Shown piece after piece: positions 29,337-38,614 of a DNA stretch of 64,000 nt. The notes under the pieces are model-generated. The model searched no databases and was not told where the DNA came from. It saw only the letters and a program-made list of their open reading frames with translations. The translations under genes were made by a program, and so were the position numbers. Position 1 is the stretch's first letter. Each line of letters begins with the position of its first letter. Origin of the DNA: Streptomyces sp. WM6378 (lineage in GTDB: Bacteria > Actinomycetota > Actinomycetes > Streptomycetales > Streptomycetaceae); contig NZ_LGDD01000246.1 in assembly GCF_001279695.1 (NCBI RefSeq), forward strand, positions 22,338-86,337, read 5' to 3'.

Positions 29337-32300
29337 CTACCCCTCGGAGGACTTGCCACTCGAACGAGTTGACCCAGCGGCCGCACCCGCCTTCACACCT
29401 GCGGAGGAACCGCCGCTGGAGGCGGACTTGCCACCCCCGGTCGGCGCCTCGAACGACTCCAGTGCCTCAAGTACATCCTGAACGCGGGAGATCTCGGCAT
29501 TGATGTCCGCGCGCCGCCGTACCAAAACGTCGAGTTCGCGCTTGCCCTCCTCGACCGTGCGGCGCGCCTCGGCGGCCGCCTCGTCGCGCAGCGCGGTGGC
29601 TTCGCGGATCAGCTCGGCCTTCTTGGTCTCGGCCTCCTTGAGCAGCGCCTCCGCCTTCTTCACGGCGGCGATACGGACCTTGCCCGCCTCGGAGTTGGCG
29701 TCGGAGACCAGCGCCTTGGACTTGGCCTCGGCCTCGGCGGCCTGCTCCGTGGCGGCCTTCACCAGCTTGTCGACGCGCTCGCCCGCCGACTTCATCTGCT
29801 CGGCGCTCTCGCGGCGGGCCCGGTCGTGCAGCTCCTCGACCTCCGACTCGGTGCGCGCGCGCATCTCCTCGGTGCGTTCCCTTATGGCGGTGGCGTCCGC
29901 GCGCGCGCCGGCCAGCAGCTCGTCGGCGTCCGTACGGGCCTTCTCCACCAGGGAGTTGCCCTCGACCGTCGACTCGGCGACGATCCGCTCGGCCTCCTTG
30001 CGGGCCGCGCCGACCATCGTGTCGGCCTGCTCCTCGGCCTCGGTGGCGGCGCGCAGCGCCTCCTCCTGGGCCTTGTTGATGAGCTGGTCGGCCTGCTCGG
30101 CCGCGTCCGCACGCCGCTTGGCCGCGGCCGTGCGGGCCTCGTCGAGCAGCCGGTCCGCCTCTTCGCGGGCCTCGGTGCGCGTCTTCTCCGCGGCCTCCTC
30201 GGTACGGGCCTTGTTCTTCTCGGCCTCGGCCCGGATCCGCTCGGCGGCCTGCTGGGCCGAGCCCACCGTGTCGGCGGCCTCGGCACGCAGCCGCTCGGCC
30301 TCACCGCTCGCCTCCGCGATGAGCTGGTCGGCCTGGGCGGCCGCGTCCGTACGCCGCTTGTCGGCGGCCCGGCGCGCCTCGTCGAGGACCCGGTCGGCCT
30401 CGGCGCGGGCTTCGTTTATGGTCTGCTCGGCCTCGGCGCTCGCCGCGCCAAGGGTGGAACCCGCGTCCGCGCGCGCCTCCGTGGTGACCAACTCGGCATA
30501 CGCGTTGGCCTCGTTGGTGGTGCGCTCGGCATCGGCCTCGGCCTTGCTGGTGACCCGCTCGGCCTGCTCCCGGGCCGCCGCCGTGACCTGCTCGGCCTCG
30601 GCGAGGGCCGCGGAGGTGACCCGGTCGGCCTCCTCGCGGGCCTCGGCGCGCAGCGCGTCGGCCTCGGCCTGGCCCTCGACCCGTACCTGCTGGGCCTCGG
30701 TCGTGAGGCGCTCGGCCTCGGCGGTCGACTCGGCGGCGAGCCGCTCGGCCTCCGCCGTCGCCTCGGTGACCAGGCGGTCGGCCTGGCTCGCGGCGTCGGA
30801 ACGGATCCGGTTGGCGTCCTCGCGGGCCTCGGCCCGGGTGCGGGCCGCGTCCTGCTCGGAGGAGGCGAGCGCGTCGGAGGCCTCGGTGCGCATGCGCTGC
30901 GCGTACTCGGAGGCGTCCGAACGGGCCTTCTCCGCCTCGGCCATGGCGTCCGCCACGGTCCGCTCGGCCAGCGCCTTGGCGGCCTCGGACTCCTCCTGGG
31001 CGCGCGCCCGGACCCGGCCCGCGTCCTCGCCCGCCCGCTCCCGCTCGGCGTGCGCGTCGGCGCGGACCCGGTCCGCCTCCTCCTGCGCCTCGGTCGTGGT
31101 GTGCTCCGCCGCGTGCTCGGCCGCGCTGCGCAGACCCGCGATCTCCTGCTCGGCCTCCTCGCGGAGCCCGGACACCGAATCCCGTACGTCCTTGGCGGTC
31201 TGCTCGGCCGCCGACACCAGCTCGGTGGCGCGCCGGTCGGCCTCCTCGCCGAGCCGCTGCGCCTCGGCCTGCGCCTCCTCGACCCGCTTGCGGGCGGAGG
31301 CGAGCAGGTCCTCGCTCTGCTCGCGGGCCTGGGCGCGCTCCGAATCGGCCTCAGCGCGCGCCGAGTTGAGCGTTTCTTCGGCCTCGCGGCGGCGCCGGGC
31401 GGACTCCTCCTGGGCGGCGGCGAGCGCCTCGGCGGCCTCGGCGCCGACCCGCTCGGCGGCGGCCGCGGCCTCCGCGCGCATCCGGTCGGCGGTCTCCTGC
31501 GCCTCGGACTTGAGCCGCTCGGCCTCCGCGGACGCCTCGGAACGCAGCCGGGACGCCGCGTTCTCCGCCTCGGAACGGGCGGTCGAAGCATCGGAAGCGG
31601 CCTCGGTGCGCAGCCGCTCGGCTTCCTGCTCGGCCTGCGCCTGGAGCGTACGGATGCGCTCGGCGGCCTCGGTGCGGATCCGCTCGGTCTCCTCGGCGGC
31701 CTCGCGCCGGATCCGCTCGCCCTCGGCGCGGGCGTCGGTGAGGGCCTGCTCGGCGGCGGCGTGCCGCTGCTCGGCCTCGGTGTGCAGGCGGGTCAGTTCC
31801 TCGGCGGCCTCGGCCTGACGGGCCGCTATCGCCCGCTCGGTCTCCGCGCGCAGCTCAACTGCCGCCTGTTCGGCGCCCGTTGTGGTCTGCTCGGCCTGCT
31901 CCTCGGCCTCGGCGCGCAGCCGCTCGGCCTCGGCGCGGGTGCGCTCCAGGGTCTCCTCGGCCTGCTTGCGCAGCGTGGTGGCCCGCTCGACGGCTTCGTT
32001 CCGTACGCGCTCGGACTCGTTGCCCGCGGTCGTCCGCAGCTCGTCCGCGTCGGCCTTCGCCTTGGCGAGGAGCTCCTCGGCGGTCTTGGCCGCCTCCTCG
32101 ATCTGCTGGACGGCCTCGCGCCGCGCCTCGCCCCGGATCCGCTCGCCCTCGGCGACCGCCTCGGCGCGCAGCTGCTCGGCCTCGCCGCGCAGCCGGCGGG
32201 CCTCCTCCTGGAGCTCGACCGTCTTGGCCCGGTACTCCTTGGTGTCGTCCTTGGCCGCGCCCTTGAGCTCGTCGGCCTGCTCGGCCGCCTCGCCGCGCAG

Positions 32301-33527
32301 CCGCTCCGCCTCGGCCTCCGCCTCGCGGCGGATCCGCTCGGCCTCCTCGGACGCCTTGCGCGTGGTCTCCCGGGCGTCCTCGGACGCCTTGGTCAGCACC
32401 TCCTCGGCCGTACGCGCGGCCTTGGCGAGCTGGGCCGCGGTGTCCTCGGCGGCGCTGGTGCGGGCCGACTCGGCGGCCTCGGTGCGCAGCCGCTCGGCCT
32501 CCGCCTTCGCGTCCTCAAGAGCCTGCTCGGCCTCGGCCTTGAGGGTCTCGGACTCCTTGGTGGCCTCCGCGACCAGGCGGGCGATCTCGGTCTTCGCGGT
32601 CCTGGTGCGCTGCTCGTTGGCCGACTCGGCGCTCGCGAGCTGCTTGGCTGCGGCCTCCTTGGCCTCGGTGACGGCCCGTTCGGCCTCGCTGCGCGCCTCG
32701 CGCAGCGCGGCCTCCGCCTCCTGCATCCGCTGCTCGGCGGCCCGGCTCAACTCGGCGGCCTGCTGGCGCGCCTGGTCGGACTCGGCGGTGGTGGTCGTGC
32801 GCAGCTGCTCGGCGTGGGAGGTGGCCTCCTGGGCCTGTGCGGAGGCCGCGTTCAGGAGCCGCTCGGCGTCCTTGCGGGCGCGCAGCAGCGTGGCCTCGGC
32901 CTCGGCGCGGGCCGACTCGGCCTCGGCGCCGAGCCGTTGGCGGGCCTCCTCGGCGATGCGGGTGGCCTCGGCGCGGGCCGCGGCGAGCGACTGCTCGGCC
33001 TCGGCGCGGGACTCGTCGAGCAGGCGGCGGGCCTGCGACTCGGTGCGGGCGCGCAGCTGTTCGGCCCACGCCACGTTCTCGTTGACGTGCGACTCGACGG
33101 TGGCCCGGCGCTCGGCCAGCTCCTGGTCGAGGCGCTGGCGGCGGTTGACGGCCTCGGCGTGCAGCTCGGCCTGGAGGCGGGCCTGGTGCTCGGCGTGCTC
33201 CTGGAGGATCCGCTGGGTCTGGGCACGGGCGTCGCGCAGCTCGCGCTCGGCGTCCGTACGCAACTGCTCGGCCTGCATCTGGGCGTTGCGGAGCAGCTGT
33301 TCGGCCTGGTAGCCGACGTTCGCCGCGTCGTAGGCGGGACGGGTCGCGAGATTGCGGCGCGCCTCGTGGAGCTTGGCGCGCAGCACTTCGACCTGGTAGC
33401 CGAGATCCTCGGCGTGCTGAACGGCCTTCTCCCGCTCGGTCTTCAGCCGCTCCATCTCGGCCTCGAACCGCGAGAGGTGGTCGTCAGGCCGGTGGCTCTG
33501 GCTCTCCTGGCGTTCGTAGCCCCGCAC
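29337..33527 (-). CDS. scy: Polarity coiled-coil scaffold protein Scy
   Basis: 1396 residues, a little longer than I recall for S. coelicolor Scy (about 1326). The N-terminal region (about 1-60) has a heptad coiled coil, then hundreds of residues of Ala/Glu/Arg-rich hendecad repeats (A-E-A-E-R-L-R-T-E-A types) run to about 1300. The C-terminal 60 residues are Gly/Ser-rich and disordered. Scy gathers DivIVA and other tip proteins and sets polarity centres. It begins with GTG at 33527. Strong codon bias makes large false reading frames on the other strand. It lies upstream of filP, as in other Streptomyces. Confidence 0.93.
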   Translation of the reverse strand: MRGYERQESQSHRPDDHLSRFEAEMERLKTEREKAVQHAEDLGYQVEVLRAKLHEARRNLATRPAYDAANVGYQAEQLLRNAQMQAEQLRTDAERELRDARAQTQRILQEHAEHQARLQAELHAEAVNRRQRLDQELAERRATVESHVNENVAWAEQLRARTESQARRLLDESRAEAEQSLAAARAEATRIAEEARQRLGAEAESARAEAEATLLRARKDAERLLNAASAQAQEATSHAEQLRTTTTAESDQARQQAAELSRAAEQRMQEAEAALREARSEAERAVTEAKEAAAKQLASAESANEQRTRTAKTEIARLVAEATKESETLKAEAEQALEDAKAEAERLRTEAAESARTSAAEDTAAQLAKAARTAEEVLTKASEDARETTRKASEEAERIRREAEAEAERLRGEAAEQADELKGAAKDDTKEYRAKTVELQEEARRLRGEAEQLRAEAVAEGERIRGEARREAVQQIEEAAKTAEELLAKAKADADELRTTAGNESERVRNEAVERATTLRKQAEETLERTRAEAERLRAEAEEQAEQTTTGAEQAAVELRAETERAIAARQAEAAEELTRLHTEAEQRHAAAEQALTDARAEGERIRREAAEETERIRTEAAERIRTLQAQAEQEAERLRTEAASDASTARSEAENAASRLRSEASAEAERLKSEAQETADRMRAEAAAAAERVGAEAAEALAAAQEESARRRREAEETLNSARAEADSERAQAREQSEDLLASARKRVEEAQAEAQRLGEEADRRATELVSAAEQTAKDVRDSVSGLREEAEQEIAGLRSAAEHAAEHTTTEAQEEADRVRADAHAERERAGEDAGRVRARAQEESEAAKALAERTVADAMAEAEKARSDASEYAQRMRTEASDALASSEQDAARTRAEAREDANRIRSDAASQADRLVTEATAEAERLAAESTAEAERLTTEAQQVRVEGQAEADALRAEAREEADRVTSAALAEAEQVTAAAREQAERVTSKAEADAERTTNEANAYAELVTTEARADAGSTLGAASAEAEQTINEARAEADRVLDEARRAADKRRTDAAAQADQLIAEASGEAERLRAEAADTVGSAQQAAERIRAEAEKNKARTEEAAEKTRTEAREEADRLLDEARTAAAKRRADAAEQADQLINKAQEEALRAATEAEEQADTMVGAARKEAERIVAESTVEGNSLVEKARTDADELLAGARADATAIRERTEEMRARTESEVEELHDRARRESAEQMKSAGERVDKLVKAATEQAAEAEAKSKALVSDANSEAGKVRIAAVKKAEALLKEAETKKAELIREATALRDEAAAEARRTVEEGKRELDVLVRRRADINAEISRVQDVLEALESFEAPTGGGKSASSGGSSAGVKAGAAAGSTRSSGKSSEG

Positions 33528-33727
33528 TGCGCGGTCCCATCCGTCCCCTGGTCGCGAACACTGCCCGTACGAGCGCCGTCCGACCGCGAGTAACAGCGGA
33601 CGGGCCCCCGGTGAATGGTGTCAGATCAAAACAGGGGCGTGGGTCCCAGGCCCCGACCCGACCCCGGCCCGGAACCGCCCACTGTACCGGGCCGAGTATC
33701 CGGAGGTCCGGCCTCCACTGTGTGGGC

Positions 33728-34168
33728 TCAGTGGGTGGTGGTGCCCTCGGGTGCGGAAGTGACGAGTTCGGTGAGCACGCCGTGGCAGTCCTTGGGGTGC
33801 AGGAAGGTGATCTGCGAGCCCATCGAACCGGTGCGCGGCTGGTCGTAGAGGACGCGTACGCCCTTGTCGCGGATGGCCTCGGAGTCCGCGGTGACGTCCC
33901 CGGTGCCGAAGGCGATGTGGTGGACGCCCTCGCCGTTCTTGGCCAGCCACTTGCCGACCGCGGAGTCCTCGCGGGTCGGCTCCAGGAGCTGGAGGTAGGA
34001 GGCCCCGCCGTCGGAGGTCTCGTTGATCTTGAGCATGGCCTCGCGCACGCCCTGTTCCTCGTTGATCTCGGTGTGGAACACCTCGAATCCGTACGTCGCA
34101 CGGTAGAACTCGACGGTCTTGTCGAGGTCGAAACAGGCGATCCCGATGTGGTCGATTCGCGTCAGCAT
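33728..34168 (-). CDS. mce: Methylmalonyl-CoA epimerase
   Basis: 146 residues from the ATG at 34168, where the family start [11 protein letters not shown] fits. Glyoxalase/VOC fold with metal-site His in I-D-H-I-G, H-H-I-A-F-G, and a late Glu. It interconverts (2R)- and (2S)-methylmalonyl-CoA between propionyl-CoA carboxylase and the B12 mutase. It is divergent from a thiolase gene, and meaB follows that gene. A perfect 8-bp inverted repeat lies in the shared promoter gap (34223-34246). Confidence 0.93.
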   Translation of the reverse strand: MLTRIDHIGIACFDLDKTVEFYRATYGFEVFHTEINEEQGVREAMLKINETSDGGASYLQLLEPTREDSAVGKWLAKNGEGVHHIAFGTGDVTADSEAIRDKGVRVLYDQPRTGSMGSQITFLHPKDCHGVLTELVTSAPEGTTTH

Positions 34169-34222
34169 GGGTCCAGTGCAGCGCTCGCAGGGGTGGTTAC
34201 GCAACGTGCGCGCGATCACACC

Positions 34223-34246
34223 TACTGCCCGGTGACGTGGGCAGTA
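34223..34246. promoter_or_regulatory. Palindrome in mce / thiolase divergent promoter
   Basis: TACTGCCC (34223-34230) and GGGCAGTA (34239-34246) around an 8-bp spacer. It is centred between divergent acyl-CoA genes, so is a candidate operator for a common regulator. The protein that binds it is not known. Confidence 0.55.
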
Positions 34247-34308
34247 CCGCTCAGTACATTCGAAGTAAACCCTCGTTCACACCCTCACCTCCCAAGGGGC
34301 CGTGCCTC

Positions 34309-35508
34309 ATGTCTGGAACGACCGGTACCACCTCAGTGATCGTCGCGGGCGCCCGTACGCCCATGAGCCGGCTCCTCGGCTCCCTCAAGTCCTTCTCCGG
34401 CGCCGACCTCGGAGGGTTCGCCATCAAGGCGGCCCTGGACCGGGCCGGCATCGGCGGCGACCAGGTGCAGTACGTGATCATGGGCCAGGTGCTCCAGGCC
34501 GGGGCCGGCCAGATCCCCGCGCGCCAGGCGGCCGTCAAGGCCGGCATCCCGATGAACGTCCCCGCGCTCACCATCAACAAGGTGTGCCTGTCGGGTCTGG
34601 ACGCCATCGCGCTCGCCGACCAGCTGATCCGCGCGGGCGAGTTCGACATCGTGGTCGCCGGTGGCCAGGAGTCGATGACCAACGCCCCGCACCTGCTGCC
34701 GAAGTCCCGCGAGGGCTACAAGTACGGCGCGATCGAGATGCTCGACGCGATGGCGTACGACGGTCTGACCGACTCCTTCGAGAACATCCCCATGGGGGAG
34801 TCCACGGAGAAGCACAACACCCGTCTGGGCATCGCCCGCCCCGAGCAGGACGCGATCGCCGCCGCCTCGCACCAGCGCGCCGCGGCCGCCCAGAAGAACG
34901 GCATCTTCGAGGCCGAGATCACCCCGATCGAGATCCCGCAGCGCAAGGGCGACCCGGTCCTGTTCGCCAAGGACGAGGGCGTGCGCGCCGACACCACCGT
35001 CGAGTCCCTGGGCAAGCTGCGCCCCGCCTTCGCCAAGGACGGCACGATCACGGCCGGCACCTCCTCGCAGATCTCGGACGGCGCGGCCGCGGTCGTCGTC
35101 ATGTCCAAGGCCAAGGCCGAGGAGCTGGGCCTGGAGTGGATCGCCGAGATCGGCGCCCACGGCAACGTGGCGGGCCCCGACAACTCGCTCCAGTCGCAGC
35201 CCTCGAACGCGATCAAGCACGCGGTCGGCAAGGAGGGGATCACGGTCGAGGACCTCGACCTGATCGAGATCAACGAGGCCTTCGCGGCGGTCGCCGTCCA
35301 GTCAATGAAGGACCTCGGAGTTTCCCCGGAAAAGGTGAATGTCAACGGCGGCGCCATCGCGCTTGGCCACCCGATCGGCATGTCCGGCGCCCGCGTGGTG
35401 CTGCACCTCGCCCTCGAACTGAAGCGCCGCGGCGGCGGCGTGGGCGCGGCGGCCCTGTGCGGCGGCGGCGGTCAGGGCGACGCGCTGATCGTGCACGTTC
35501 CTAAGTAA
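34309..35508 (+). CDS. Acetyl-CoA C-acetyltransferase (thiolase)
   Basis: 399 residues from the ATG at 34309. The nucleophile Cys93 lies in N-K-V-C-L-S-G. The C-terminal [16 protein letters not shown] holds the His, and [11 protein letters not shown] the second Cys. It condenses or splits acetoacetyl-CoA in the cytoplasm. The mce-thiolase-meaB grouping is conserved in actinobacteria and links it with short-chain acyl-CoA and propionate handling. It lies 75 bp before meaB, probably co-transcribed. Confidence 0.94.
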   Translation: MSGTTGTTSVIVAGARTPMSRLLGSLKSFSGADLGGFAIKAALDRAGIGGDQVQYVIMGQVLQAGAGQIPARQAAVKAGIPMNVPALTINKVCLSGLDAIALADQLIRAGEFDIVVAGGQESMTNAPHLLPKSREGYKYGAIEMLDAMAYDGLTDSFENIPMGESTEKHNTRLGIARPEQDAIAAASHQRAAAAQKNGIFEAEITPIEIPQRKGDPVLFAKDEGVRADTTVESLGKLRPAFAKDGTITAGTSSQISDGAAAVVVMSKAKAEELGLEWIAEIGAHGNVAGPDNSLQSQPSNAIKHAVGKEGITVEDLDLIEINEAFAAVAVQSMKDLGVSPEKVNVNGGAIALGHPIGMSGARVVLHLALELKRRGGGVGAAALCGGGGQGDALIVHVPK

Positions 35509-35583
35509 GCGCAGTCCGGGCAAGTAACACCCGTGAGCAACTCCCTGATCCCTGCGGTGCGTACGCGACTGAACGGAGCGGCA

Positions 35584-36540
35584 ATGGTGGACGTCCCCGA
35601 ACTGGTGGCCCAGGCCCGGGAAGGCCGGCCCAGGGCCGTCGCCCGGCTGATCTCGCTGGTCGAGGGGGCGTCCCCGCAGCTGCGCGAGGTCATGGCGGCG
35701 CTGGCCCCACTCGCGGGCAACGCGTACGTCGTGGGGCTCACGGGCTCGCCCGGTGTCGGCAAGTCGACCTCCACCTCGGCGCTGGTCACCGCCTACCGCA
35801 GGGCCGGGAAGCGGGTCGGCGTGCTCGCCGTCGACCCGTCCTCGCCCTTCTCCGGCGGGGCCCTGCTCGGCGACCGGGTCCGGATGTCCGAGCACGCTTC
35901 CGACCCGGGCGTCTACATCCGCTCGATGGCGACCCGGGGCCACCTGGGCGGCCTGGCCTGGGCCGCGCCCCAGGCGATCCGGGTCCTGGACGCGGCGGGC
36001 TGCGAGGTGATCCTGGTCGAGACGGTGGGCGTCGGTCAGTCCGAGGTCGAGATCGCCTCGCAGGCCGACACCTCGGTGGTGCTGCTCGCGCCCGGCATGG
36101 GCGACGGCATCCAGGCGGCCAAGGCCGGAATCCTGGAGATCGGCGACCTGTACGTCGTCAACAAGGCGGACCGGGACGGCGCGGACGCCACGGCCCGCGA
36201 GCTCAACCACATGCTGGGCCTGGGCGAATCACGCGGCCCGGGGGACTGGCGCCCGCCCATCGTCAAGACGGTGGCGGCGCGCGGCGAGGGCATCGACGAG
36301 GTAGTGGAGGCGCTGGAGAAGCACCACGCGTGGATGGCCGAGCACGGCGTCCTCGCCGAGCGGCGCCGGGCCCGCGCGGCCCGCGAGGTCGAGACCATCG
36401 CGGTCACCGCCCTGCGCGAGCGCATCGGCTCCCTGCACGGCGACCGCCGCCTGGACGCGCTGGCGCAGCGCATCGTGGACGGCGAACTCGACCCGTACGC
36501 GGCGGCCGACGAGCTGGTGGCCGGGCTGACCGGGGCCTAG
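35584..36540 (+). CDS. meaB: MeaB, GTPase chaperone of B12-dependent acyl-CoA mutase
   Basis: 318 residues from the ATG at 35584, preceded by GGAG at 6-base spacing; a GTG 51 bp upstream would give 335. P-loop G-S-P-G-V-G-K-S is at 54-61, with V-D-P-S-S-P-F-S-G-G-A-L-L-G-D-R and V-V-N-K-A-D for the G-protein motifs, as in MeaB/ArgK. It loads and protects adenosylcobalamin in methylmalonyl-CoA or isobutyryl-CoA mutase. The mutase partner here may be icmA, some 10 kb away. It ends 30 bp from the convergent absC-like gene. Confidence 0.94.
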   Translation: MVDVPELVAQAREGRPRAVARLISLVEGASPQLREVMAALAPLAGNAYVVGLTGSPGVGKSTSTSALVTAYRRAGKRVGVLAVDPSSPFSGGALLGDRVRMSEHASDPGVYIRSMATRGHLGGLAWAAPQAIRVLDAAGCEVILVETVGVGQSEVEIASQADTSVVLLAPGMGDGIQAAKAGILEIGDLYVVNKADRDGADATARELNHMLGLGESRGPGDWRPPIVKTVAARGEGIDEVVEALEKHHAWMAEHGVLAERRRARAAREVETIAVTALRERIGSLHGDRRLDALAQRIVDGELDPYAAADELVAGLTGA

Positions 36541-36570
36541 ATCCGACCGGGGCCCGTGTCTGACTGTGTG

Positions 36571-37047
36571 TCAGATCTTGCCGCGGTGACCCCGCAGGTG
36601 CTCCGCGACCGGGGTCAGTGACTCGCGTAGATCCGCCAGCGCCTCGCTCGACAGCAGGTCGATGAAGTGGCGCCGCACGGAGGCCACATGGTGGGGGGCG
36701 ACCTTCTCCATGGTCTCCGTGCCGTGCTCGGTGAGGACGGCGAAGAGCCCGCGCCGGTCCGACTCGCAGTTCTCGCGCCGGACCAGGCCCGCGTTCTCCA
36801 TGCGGGTGATCTGGTGCGAGAGACGGCTCTTGGACTGGAGGGTGGCGGCCGCGAGGTCGCTCATCCGCATCCGCTTGTCGGCCGACTCCGAGAGGTTCAC
36901 CAGGATCTCGTAGTCGTTGTTGGTCAGGCCGAACGGCTGCAGATCCTTCTCCATCTGGTAGGTCAGCATCCTGTTGACGTCCAGATAAGTGCGCCAGGCG
37001 CACTGCTCGTCGTCGCTCAGCCAGTTCGTGGCCGTCTCGGTCTCCAT
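36571..37047 (-). CDS. absC: MarR-family regulator, AbsC-like
   Basis: 158 residues. The winged-helix MarR fold is shown by L-T-N-N-D-Y-E-I-L-V-N-L-S-E-S and L-S-H-Q-I-T-R-M-E-N-A-G-L-V-R-R. Several His and Cys (W-C/A-W, C-E-S-D-R-R-G, H-H-V-A-S-V-R-R-H) could bind metal. Place and size match the S. coelicolor regulator AbsC, which responds to zinc and affects antibiotic production, as far as I recall. The gene stands alone with an AT-rich upstream stretch (about 37050-37080). Symbol assigned by synteny. Confidence 0.8.
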   Translation of the reverse strand: METETATNWLSDDEQCAWRTYLDVNRMLTYQMEKDLQPFGLTNNDYEILVNLSESADKRMRMSDLAAATLQSKSRLSHQITRMENAGLVRRENCESDRRGLFAVLTEHGTETMEKVAPHHVASVRRHFIDLLSSEALADLRESLTPVAEHLRGHRGKI

Positions 37048-37190
37048 ATGTGGATTCTACCTAAGAAGTTGAATTCTGAACGAAGTGTGGGAGTGTGACG
37101 CCCGGCACGTGATGCGATCGCGCCACTCGCGCGGCCCCGCCGAACCCCGAGGGGCTCAGGCGTTCGACGTCACACTCCGCAGACTACCGC

Positions 37191-37967
37191 TCACAGGCCG
37201 AAGCGACGCTGGAGGTCCCCCAGCTGGCCGGGAAGACGCGGTCCCGCGCCCTGCTGGCCGGGCCCGCCCTGGCCGCCGCCCGGCACCCCGGGCTCGTTCG
37301 TGACCTGCCCGGTCGCCTGCTCCGCCATGAGTACCTCGGTGGACTGGAGCAGTACCGTACCGGCCCCCACGAACTCGAACTGGTGCTCCTCGCCGGACGT
37401 TCCGCCGAGCCCGGTGAGTGACCGGATTCCGCCCAGGACGCCCGTCATGTAACCGTGGTCGTAGTGGTGGCACGGCGAAGGGCAGTCCGCCCAGCCGACC
37501 AGCGCCTGCGGGTCCACCCGGATCGGCGGCTCCATGAAGACGACGGGACCGTTGGACGCGGCCACGAACTTGCCCGTGCCGATCAGGGTCAGGAACCCCG
37601 GCACGATCGACTGCTTCAGCGCGAGCGAGGGCTGGTAGGCCAGCAGGTTGCCGGACCGGATCGTCAGGTTGCCCTCGTCCAGGTCGTAGCTGTTCACGTC
37701 GAAGGCGCGGTCCGCGAGCAGCATCTTGCCGCTGCCGTCCGCCACCACCCAGTCGCTGGCGTGCAGCGGCGAGTGGAAGCTCGTGCGAAGGAGCCGGTCG
37801 AGCCGGCCGTGGCCGATGCCGTTGAACTCGATCTGCCCGTAGTAGGCGATCATCTTGCCCTTCTGCAGGAACCACTGGCTCGACTTGAGCTCCACGCAGA
37901 AGGTGTACTTGTTGACGTTGTCGTCGGTCGGCAGCGAGTAGGGATCGAAGATCACCGGGGCGGTCAC
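37191..37967 (-). CDS. AIM24-family protein, third of three
   Basis: 258 residues of the AIM24 (TIGR00266-type) beta-rich fold. An N-terminal S-L-P-T-D-D-N-V-N-K-Y and repeated G-N-L ... V-A-S-N-G-P-V are seen. The GTG at 37967 overlaps the TGA of the gene before, so it is coupled. It ends with a Gly/Pro/Gln-rich tail. The bacterial role of this family is unknown. Three tandem but diverged copies suggest a hetero-oligomer. Confidence 0.88.
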   Translation of the reverse strand: MTAPVIFDPYSLPTDDNVNKYTFCVELKSSQWFLQKGKMIAYYGQIEFNGIGHGRLDRLLRTSFHSPLHASDWVVADGSGKMLLADRAFDVNSYDLDEGNLTIRSGNLLAYQPSLALKQSIVPGFLTLIGTGKFVAASNGPVVFMEPPIRVDPQALVGWADCPSPCHHYDHGYMTGVLGGIRSLTGLGGTSGEEHQFEFVGAGTVLLQSTEVLMAEQATGQVTNEPGVPGGGQGGPGQQGAGPRLPGQLGDLQRRFGL

Positions 37968-38614
37968 AGCTTCTCCTCCGAGGCCTGCACGTACACCGAG
38001 CCGTTGCCGGACAGTTCGAGCTGGAAGGCCTCGCCGGAGCCCCGGCCCACCATGTCGCGCCAGCCCAGCGCGGCCGAGAGCTTGTTGCGCACGTCGCCGT
38101 GGTGGGCCACGTAGGCCTGCGGGTCGACGTGCACCGGGCGCTGCGGGGTGATCGGAAGCTCGATCACGCCGCCGTGCGCCATGACCGCGACCGCCCCGTG
38201 CCCCTTGAGGGTCGTGGTGAACAGGCCCTGCCCGGTCACCTGGCCGCGCACCATGCCCATGACGCCGCCCTGCGAGCCCATGAACATCGTGCCCTGCTGG
38301 AGCGACCCGTCGAAGGCGAGCAGGCGGTCGGCCTCCACGTACAGGGTGTCGCCCTGGAGGTTGATCACCTGGATGTGGTGGCCGCCGTGGCCGAACATCA
38401 CGGTGCCGCTGCCCTCGACCGTCATCAGCGGGGTCGCCTCGTTGGCGACCCGGCGGCCGATCATCGACATGATGCCGCCCTGGCCGCCCTGGATGTTGGG
38501 CGTGAAGGACACCTCGCCCTTGTACGCGAGCATCGCGCCGCGCTGGCTGAACATCTTCTGTCCGGGGCTCACCGTCGCCTCGACCATCTTCGAGTTGATC
38601 TCGCGGAAGGGCAT
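37964..38614 (-). CDS. AIM24-family protein, second of three
   Basis: 216 residues from the ATG at 38614, whose A is also the last base of the TGA of the upstream gene. AIM24 fold with R-G-A-M-L-A-Y-K-G-E, G-Q-G-L-F-T-T-T-L-K-G-H-G and V-D-P-Q-A-Y-V-A-H. It is coupled on both sides, so the three proteins are probably made in equal amount. No signal peptide, so likely cytoplasmic. Function unknown. Confidence 0.9.
   Translation of the reverse strand: MPFREINSKMVEATVSPGQKMFSQRGAMLAYKGEVSFTPNIQGGQGGIMSMIGRRVANEATPLMTVEGSGTVMFGHGGHHIQVINLQGDTLYVEADRLLAFDGSLQQGTMFMGSQGGVMGMVRGQVTGQGLFTTTLKGHGAVAVMAHGGVIELPITPQRPVHVDPQAYVAHHGDVRNKLSAALGWRDMVGRGSGEAFQLELSGNGSVYVQASEEKL

Noticed and set aside
29500..33593. 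Very long open frames opposite scy, up to about 1255 codons
   Set aside because: They arise from the biased codons of the Ala/Glu/Arg repeats. Their low-complexity Gly/Leu/Arg or Ser/Ala/Arg content does not look like a protein, and the minus-strand Scy is a known gene.
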